A stretch of 29,754 nt of DNA, taken from the NCBI GenBank assembly GCA_002385465.1, contig DGDN01000023.1, positions 1-29,754 of the forward strand, given 5' to 3'. The first letter of the stretch is position 1. Each line of letters begins with the position of its first letter. The notes beneath the pieces were generated by a model that did no database searches, was not told the origin of the DNA, and worked only from the letters and a program-made list of their open reading frames with translations. The translations under genes and the position numbers were made by a program. The stretch is from Candidatus Fermentithermobacillaceae bacterium UBA3951 (GTDB lineage: Bacteria > Bacillota > Sulfobacillia > Fermentithermobacillales > Fermentithermobacillaceae). This document shows, one piece after another, positions 25,147 to 29,754 of this stretch.

Positions 25147-26310
25147 TCATTTTGCTGCTTCGCGGGCCAGACGGACCAGGGCGTCCACTATTTCCCCCTC
25201 GGGAACCCTCCCCAGGACCTTCCCGCGCCTGAACAGGATCCCGCCGTCACGGCCGCATGCTACTCCAACATCCGCTTCTTTGGCTTCTCCAGGACCGTTT
25301 ACAGGACAGCCCATGATTGCCACTTTCAAGTGCGTGCGTATGTCTTTGAGCCTTTCCGCTACTTCTTCGGCAACCGCTATCAGGTTTACCTGCGTTCTCC
25401 CGCAAGTTGGACAGGATATTATATCGGGGCCAAGAACGGCCGCTTCTGCCGCTTGGAGGATGCTGCGGGCCGTCTTCACTTCCTCAAGCGGTGACCCCGT
25501 GAGTGACACGCGCAAGGTGTCGCCCAGCCCCAGGGTGAGTAGAGATGATATCCCTACGGCAGACTTAACCACGCCGCCCGTCCCAGGCCCGGCCTCAGTG
25601 ATCCCGATATGGAAGGGCCAGCGGGTCTTTTCGGCCATGAGGACGTAGGCCTTTACTGTAGCCCTTACGCTGGAAGACTTTAGGGACACCACAAGATCGC
25701 CTATTCCGTGCTCTTCCAGGAACTCAAGTGAGCGCTGGGCACTCTCCACCAGGGCCTCAGGGATAGGCCCCCCGTACCTCTCAAGGATCTCTCTTTCGAG
25801 GGAACCTGCGTTCACGCCCACCCTGATGGCCGCTCCTCTCTCTTTGGCTTCTCTGGCCACTTTGAGGAGCCTTTCCTGCCCGCCGATATTGCCTGGGTTT
25901 ATCCTGATCTTGTCGGCGCCCGCCTTGATGGCCGCTACGGCTAGGTTGTGGTCGAAGTGGATGTCAGCCACTATCGGGCATTTCGCCCCGGCCTTAATCC
26001 TCCTCAAGGCCTCGGCTGCTTCCATGTCGGGGACGGCAACCCTCACGATATCTGCGCCTGCGTCGGCACATTGGTTTACTTGCGCGAGTGTCGCCAGAAC
26101 GTCTCGCGTGTCGGTCTTCGTCATCGTCTGAACTGAGACCGGACTACCGCCTCCGATGACCACATTTCCGCATCTAACAGCGTGCGTTTCCCGTCTCCGG
26201 AAGACTCTTTCAGACAGGGGGCATTCCGGAGAGCCTCCATATTCTGAGGAGGTCGATGCGGAGGCTTGTCCGGAAGGGTGCTCCCTGTGAGCGCTCCTTT
26301 CCCGGTCCAT
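25147..26310 (-). CDS. ispG: 4-hydroxy-3-methylbut-2-enyl diphosphate synthase (GcpE)
   Basis: Seventh step of the MEP isoprenoid pathway: reductive ring opening of MEcPP to HMBPP using a 4Fe-4S cluster. The product has 387 residues. The cluster ligands C300 and C303 (SCPTCGR), C335 (MGCPVNGPGE) and E342 are all present. The N-terminal TIM-barrel part shows PVSVQTMTKTDT, ADIVRVAVPD, DIHFDHNLA and INPGNIG. The first 40 residues are a polar extension absent from many homologues; the ATG at 26310 has GGTGAG upstream and begins 1 bp after the rseP stop, so it is kept. Located between rseP and polC, as in many Clostridia. Confidence 0.96.
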   Translation of the reverse strand: MDRERSAHREHPSGQASASTSSEYGGSPECPLSERVFRRRETHAVRCGNVVIGGGSPVSVQTMTKTDTRDVLATLAQVNQCADAGADIVRVAVPDMEAAEALRRIKAGAKCPIVADIHFDHNLAVAAIKAGADKIRINPGNIGGQERLLKVAREAKERGAAIRVGVNAGSLEREILERYGGPIPEALVESAQRSLEFLEEHGIGDLVVSLKSSSVRATVKAYVLMAEKTRWPFHIGITEAGPGTGGVVKSAVGISSLLTLGLGDTLRVSLTGSPLEEVKTARSILQAAEAAVLGPDIISCPTCGRTQVNLIAVAEEVAERLKDIRTHLKVAIMGCPVNGPGEAKEADVGVACGRDGGILFRRGKVLGRVPEGEIVDALVRLAREAAK

Positions 26311-26311
26311 C

Positions 26312-27343
26312 CTATCTCACCAACCTCAGGATGTCTTTGTAACTCACAAACACAAAAACCGAAATGAGGAGGAAGAACCCTATGAAATGCACTAGGCTCT
26401 CCTTCTCGGGGTCGAGGGGTTTACCCCTCAGCTTTTCCACCGCCAGGAATATAAGCCGGCTTCCGTCCAGAGCGGGTATGGGCAGGAGGTTTATTAGACC
26501 CAAGTTTGCCGAAAGCGCGCCGAAGAGATACGCAAGCTCGCCCGGACCGGTCCTCGCGGCCTCTCCCAGGATCTGCGTGATGCCTATGGGCCCTGTCACT
26601 TCCGGAGCGACAGTACCGGCCAGCATCCCGATGATCCCCTGGATCCACATGCTGCTCACGAGGAGAGTTTCCTTAACTCCCTGGTAAAGACCTAAGACGG
26701 GATTCATGCGCTCGAGGGTCGACGTGGGCCGGATGCCGATTACGCCCGCTCCTCCCATCTCGATGGGGACCATGGGTACCTCAATCTGTTTTTCGTCCCT
26801 CTCCAGTGTGAGAGAAATGGTCTGGCCGGAGCTCGGGCGAATGGCCGATGTAAGGTCCTCCCAGGACTGAATGGGCGTTTCGTTTATCGCAAGCACCTTG
26901 TCGCCCGGCCTTATGCCGGCAAAGTCGGCCGGATAGCCGGGCATCACCTCGGCGATGGTTGTGGTAGGCATGTATATCCCTACTATGGAAAACACAATGA
27001 AAAACGCAAAGGCGGCGATGAGGAGATTTGCGAGCGGCCCTGCGAAAATTATGCCGGCTCTCTTACCCGGTGACAGGCTGCTCAGTAGGCGGTTTAGGGG
27101 TAATCCTTCGTCGTCTTCTTTGTCGCGGGCGTCCTCACCGGCAAAACGGTTGAAACCTCCCAGGGGGATCATGCGAATTGTGTATTTTGTCTCGCCCCCC
27201 TGCCACGAGAAAAGGACGGGCCCCATACCTATGGCAAACTCGTGGATGTACACTCCGGCGTTTCTCCCTGCAAGGAAGTGCCCGAGCTCGTGGAAGGTCA
27301 CGAGGATTCCGAGTAGGACTATGGCTAGGATGATCTCTGGCAC
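26312..27343 (-). CDS. rseP: RseP family site-2 intramembrane zinc protease
   Basis: A 343-residue M50 protease that cuts membrane-bound regulators such as anti-sigma factors inside the membrane. The zinc motif HELGH is at residues 18-22 in the first helix; the second metal-binding motif is NLLPIPALDGSRL near the C-terminus. One PDZ domain lies between (residues about 115-190: PADFAGIRPGDKVLAI). Four membrane helices are apparent. The GTG start at 27343 has AAGGAG 10 bases upstream, and that site overlaps the dxr stop codon region, suggesting coupled translation. The gene is in the dxr-rseP-ispG order typical of Bacillota. Its target here is unknown; in spore-formers homologues (RasP) cleave RsiW and FtsL. 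Confidence 0.94.
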   Translation of the reverse strand: MPEIILAIVLLGILVTFHELGHFLAGRNAGVYIHEFAIGMGPVLFSWQGGETKYTIRMIPLGGFNRFAGEDARDKEDDEGLPLNRLLSSLSPGKRAGIIFAGPLANLLIAAFAFFIVFSIVGIYMPTTTIAEVMPGYPADFAGIRPGDKVLAINETPIQSWEDLTSAIRPSSGQTISLTLERDEKQIEVPMVPIEMGGAGVIGIRPTSTLERMNPVLGLYQGVKETLLVSSMWIQGIIGMLAGTVAPEVTGPIGITQILGEAARTGPGELAYLFGALSANLGLINLLPIPALDGSRLIFLAVEKLRGKPLDPEKESLVHFIGFFLLISVFVFVSYKDILRLVR

Positions 27344-27357
27344 TTTGAATCGTCTCC

Positions 27358-28509
27358 TTACAGTAAGAGTTCCCTGATTTTCTCTTCAACCCGTAGAGCT
27401 TCTTCTCTAAGGATCTCCAGACTGTGAACAGGTTTAGGCCGGTAAGTCTCCAAGAACCGGAAGAGAATCCGGGTGATGTCGAGAAACCCTATCCGTCCGG
27501 CCAGGAATTCCCGGACCAAGATCTCGTCGGCGTACGAGAGCGCGCAAGGGGCCGTACCGCCCATCTCACCTGCTTTGTGCCCTAGGAGGACCCCCGGGAA
27601 CCTCTCCGTGTCCGGCTCCTCAAATGTAAGAGTGCCGTAATAGGGAGATAACGAAGGAACGACTCCCGGACGCCTCCCAGGATAAGTTATGCCGTAACTT
27701 ATGGCGAGACTCATGTCGGGCACCGAAGCCTGCGCCTTAGTCGAACCGTCGACGAACGTAACCATGGAATGCACGATACTCTGACGGTGAATGACGACTT
27801 TGAGTTTCTCATAGGGTACGCCGAAAAGGTAGTGGGCTTCCATAACCTCCAAGGATTTGTTGACAAGTGTCGCCGAATCGACGGTTACCTTCTTCCCCAT
27901 CTTCCAGGTGGGATGCGCCAGCACTTCTTCAGGCGTCACCTCGCGGAGCCGTTCGGCGCTGTAGTCGCGGAGAGCGCCTCCGGAGGCGGTGAGCACGAGC
28001 TCGGCCACAGACTCAGGGTCTTCGCCCAGCAGACACTGGAACAAGGCCGAATGCTCTGAATCCACGGGGACGAGCTGCCCCGGGTTTTCCCTTAGGTAAG
28101 GTTCTATAAGGTCGCCTGCGGAGACGAGGGCCTCCTTGCCCGCGAAAGCAACCCTCTTCCCCTTTTCCAAGGCCCTTATGAGGGGGAGAGTGCCTGCAAA
28201 TCCCGGGACGGCGTGGACAACCACCGTGGCCTCGTCGATCTCTGCGCACCGGGCAATGCCCTGGGGGCCCGACAGTACAACAAGGTGTTCGAGGCCGAAG
28301 GCGGCCTTTTCCCTCTCGGCTCTACTGGCAGCTTCCGGATCGTCAAGGGCAATCACGGCCGCAGAGAATTCCTTTGCCTGCGTGAGAACCTGTTCCCACT
28401 TGCGGGCTGCGGCGAGAGCGACAACCCTAAGGCTCGGGTCGCTCCTTACGACGTCGAGCGTCTGGAGCCCGATGGAGCCCGTGGAACCGAGTACCGATAG
28501 GGATGTCAG
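27358..28509 (-). CDS. dxr: 1-deoxy-D-xylulose 5-phosphate reductoisomerase, CTG start
   Basis: First committed step of the MEP isoprenoid pathway: NADPH-dependent conversion of DXP to MEP. The full protein is 383 residues. The NADPH-binding motif LGSTGSIG is at residues 7-14, the metal ligands D150 and E152 lie in VDSEHSA, and E221 lies in NKSLEVMEA; the substrate segment HPTWKMGKKVTVDSATL is also present. No ATG, GTG or TTG exists between the upstream in-frame stop and the GSTGSIG motif, so the first usable GTG (28356) would delete the cofactor site. A CTG at 28509 overlaps the preceding gene's TGA as CTGA, has AAGGTGG about 9 bases upstream and yields a normal Dxr N-terminus. The CTG start is inferred; function is firm. 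Confidence 0.92.
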   Translation of the reverse strand: MTSLSVLGSTGSIGLQTLDVVRSDPSLRVVALAAARKWEQVLTQAKEFSAAVIALDDPEAASRAEREKAAFGLEHLVVLSGPQGIARCAEIDEATVVVHAVPGFAGTLPLIRALEKGKRVAFAGKEALVSAGDLIEPYLRENPGQLVPVDSEHSALFQCLLGEDPESVAELVLTASGGALRDYSAERLREVTPEEVLAHPTWKMGKKVTVDSATLVNKSLEVMEAHYLFGVPYEKLKVVIHRQSIVHSMVTFVDGSTKAQASVPDMSLAISYGITYPGRRPGVVPSLSPYYGTLTFEEPDTERFPGVLLGHKAGEMGGTAPCALSYADEILVREFLAGRIGFLDITRILFRFLETYRPKPVHSLEILREEALRVEEKIRELLL

Positions 28510-29543
28510 CGGGTAGCACCACCTTCATGGGGGATAAGCCCCGACGCCCACATCCCCTTAACAAGCAGGGCAGTGAGCGGACCGTATACCAGGCCGGGCG
28601 CTCCGAAGAGCCTAAATCCGGCGTATATCGATATGAGCGTTACGAGAGGGTGAAGCCCCAGTTCGCGACCTACCAGGTGGGTTTGGGCCACTTGTCTGAA
28701 AGCGGAAACGAGGCCGTAGAGCAAGAGTAGCCCTACCGCGAAACCGGCTTCGCCCCAGATGAGATGGTAGATAATCCACGGCAGGTAGAAAAGGCCGGGC
28801 CCCAGAATGGGAAGGATGTCCAATAGGGACAAGAGAAGCCCCAAAGCCACTGCATAGCGAGACCCGAGCAGCGTGAGGCCAATAACGTTGGCTATCATCG
28901 TAAGCGTGACCAAAAGCGCTTGAGCTCTTACAAAACCCGCGATCCCTCCGAGGATGTCCATTTCGATGTTTTTCAAGTTGTGGAAGGCCTTGCCCGGCAC
29001 CACGGACCGGATGAATGCGCCTATGGCCTCTCTATCTCGCATGGTGAAGTAGGTTGACAGGATGGTAAAGATGGTAGTCACGGCGAACCCCGGGACTCCC
29101 CAGAAAACCCCTCCGGCGCCGGTTACTATCACCGAGAGCAGGCTGTAAATTCTGTTCCACTGCTCCTGCGCTACCCTTGCCAGAGGCTCGGGGAGCTGCG
29201 CCGAAATATCGCCTGCTATCCGCAATACTTCCGAAAGGACCGTGTTGAAGTCAATATAGTACTCGGGCAATCCCCTGTAGAGGTCTGTGAGCTCCGCTGC
29301 TATCCTTGTTATGCCCCACGACAGGAGGAGCGCAAGGACCGCGATGAGACCCGTGACGGTTAGCGCGGCTGCGGCGGCCCTCTTAAGGCGGAACCGTCGA
29401 GAAAGGAACCTTACAACCGGCTCTAAGAGAAGTGCGAGGGCCACTCCGATGACGAAAGGCATGACATAACCTATGACATACCTCAAGAAGAGGTATATGG
29501 CCAGGAATAGGAAGGTAAGATAGCCGACTGTCCTGGTCGTCAC
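28506..29543 (-). CDS. AI-2E family / YtvI-like membrane protein
   Basis: A 345-residue polytopic protein of the AI-2E transporter family (UPF0118), here closest in feel to the sporulation-associated YtvI group. About eight hydrophobic segments are visible, including paired N-terminal helices (LFLAIYLFLRYVIGYVMPF), a soluble loop (about 90-140) and the conserved C-terminal half with LLDILPILGPGLFYLPW and a VTLISIYAGFRLFGAPGLVYGPL segment typical of the family. Members export small molecules or ions; the substrate here is unknown. The GTG start at 29543 follows GGGAGG at 7 bases. The gene sits between cdsA and dxr, where most Bacillota have none, and its stop overlaps the dxr CTG start. Confidence 0.85.
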   Translation of the reverse strand: MTTRTVGYLTFLFLAIYLFLRYVIGYVMPFVIGVALALLLEPVVRFLSRRFRLKRAAAAALTVTGLIAVLALLLSWGITRIAAELTDLYRGLPEYYIDFNTVLSEVLRIAGDISAQLPEPLARVAQEQWNRIYSLLSVIVTGAGGVFWGVPGFAVTTIFTILSTYFTMRDREAIGAFIRSVVPGKAFHNLKNIEMDILGGIAGFVRAQALLVTLTMIANVIGLTLLGSRYAVALGLLLSLLDILPILGPGLFYLPWIIYHLIWGEAGFAVGLLLLYGLVSAFRQVAQTHLVGRELGLHPLVTLISIYAGFRLFGAPGLVYGPLTALLVKGMWASGLIPHEGGATR

Positions 29544-29592
29544 GTGCCAACCTCCCGTCTCCTAAGATATCGGTGCCATTAGCTCTATAGTC

Positions 29593-29754
29593 CTATGAAG
29601 CCTTGATGATTCCGTACAACACTCTCAAAATGAGGCCGCCGGCGCCTGTAAAAAGCAAGCTGTCGAAGCGGTCTAAGACACCGCCGTGGCCCGGAAGTAC
29701 CTTTCCCGAGTCTTTGACGCGGGCCCAACGTTTGAGAAGAGACTCCACAAGATC
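29593..29754 (-). CDS. cdsA: Phosphatidate cytidylyltransferase, C-terminal 53 residues (gene continues beyond the window)
   Basis: Makes CDP-diacylglycerol from phosphatidate and CTP, the branch point of phospholipid synthesis. Only the C-terminus is in the window, but it holds the CDS signature: KRWARVKDSGKVLPGHGGVLDRFDS (the K-R-x4-K-D-x-G-x3-P-G-H-G-G-x-L-D-R-x-D-S pattern, here broken for clarity: KRWARVKDSGK then LPGHGGVLDRFDS), followed by a last hydrophobic segment (LFTGAGGLILRVLYGII) and a TAG stop. The 49 bp to the next gene contain its ribosome-binding site GGGAGG. Confidence 0.92.
   Translation of the reverse strand, partial: DLVESLLKRWARVKDSGKVLPGHGGVLDRFDSLLFTGAGGLILRVLYGIIKAS

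Noticed and set aside
28357..28509. dxr as a truncated pseudogene lacking the NADPH domain
   Set aside because: The GSTGSIG motif is present in the same frame; only a standard start codon is missing, so a CTG start is the better explanation.

Overview
The window looks like chromosome from an uncultured or little-studied member of the Bacillota (Firmicutes), probably a Clostridia-like, peptide-using anaerobe. Supporting signs are a PolC-type replicative polymerase, an ileS gene behind a T-box leader, the lipid/isoprenoid order cdsA - dxr - rseP - ispG - polC, a YtvI-type membrane protein and purine-rich Shine-Dalgarno sites. GTG and TTG starts are frequent and the base composition is moderately GC-rich. 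The lineage is inferred from gene content; no rRNA is present.

Layout. 1-4484 (+): the 3' part of an oligopeptide ABC transporter substrate-binding protein, a terminator hairpin, a cytoplasmic M28 zinc aminopeptidase and an exported protein with a GH26-like glycosidase domain. 4471-5184 (-): a HAD phosphatase. 5262-5380: four ~31-bp-spaced repeats resembling the end of an IS21-type element, with no transposase. 5460-9143 (+): a T-box leader with an Ile (ATC) specifier and an eukaryal/archaeal-like (IleS2) isoleucyl-tRNA synthetase. 9156-11738 (-): a CPBP-type membrane protease and an MFS transporter. 11845-12431 (-): a decayed locus with a truncated GntR regulator and an unrecognised remnant. 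12675-13457 (+): a second HAD protein. 13592-16703 (-): tRNA-Leu(GAG), a NIF3/DUF34 protein, a patatin-like phospholipase and a carbamate kinase. 17000-18259 (+): a second MFS transporter. 18297-19523 (-): an exported D-Ala-D-Ala carboxypeptidase. 19605-20090 (+): a DUF523 protein. 20052-20664 (-): a small heat-shock protein and tRNA-Leu(CAG). 21078-21623 (+): a FolT-like ECF transporter S component.

The last third (21702-29754, -) is one tightly packed operon read right to left: cdsA (partial), a YtvI/AI-2E-family permease, dxr, rseP, ispG and polC. It joins phospholipid synthesis, the MEP isoprenoid pathway, regulated membrane proteolysis and replication. Two points stand out. The dxr gene is complete only if it starts at a CTG that overlaps the upstream stop codon as CTGA. 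The polC product has an uninterrupted PHP domain and lacks the DnaQ-like proofreading exonuclease that normally sits inside it.

I found no phage, CRISPR, intact transposase or obvious new multi-gene system. The most interesting items are the exonuclease-less PolC, the CTG start of dxr, the orphan IS-end-like repeats and the decayed GntR locus.
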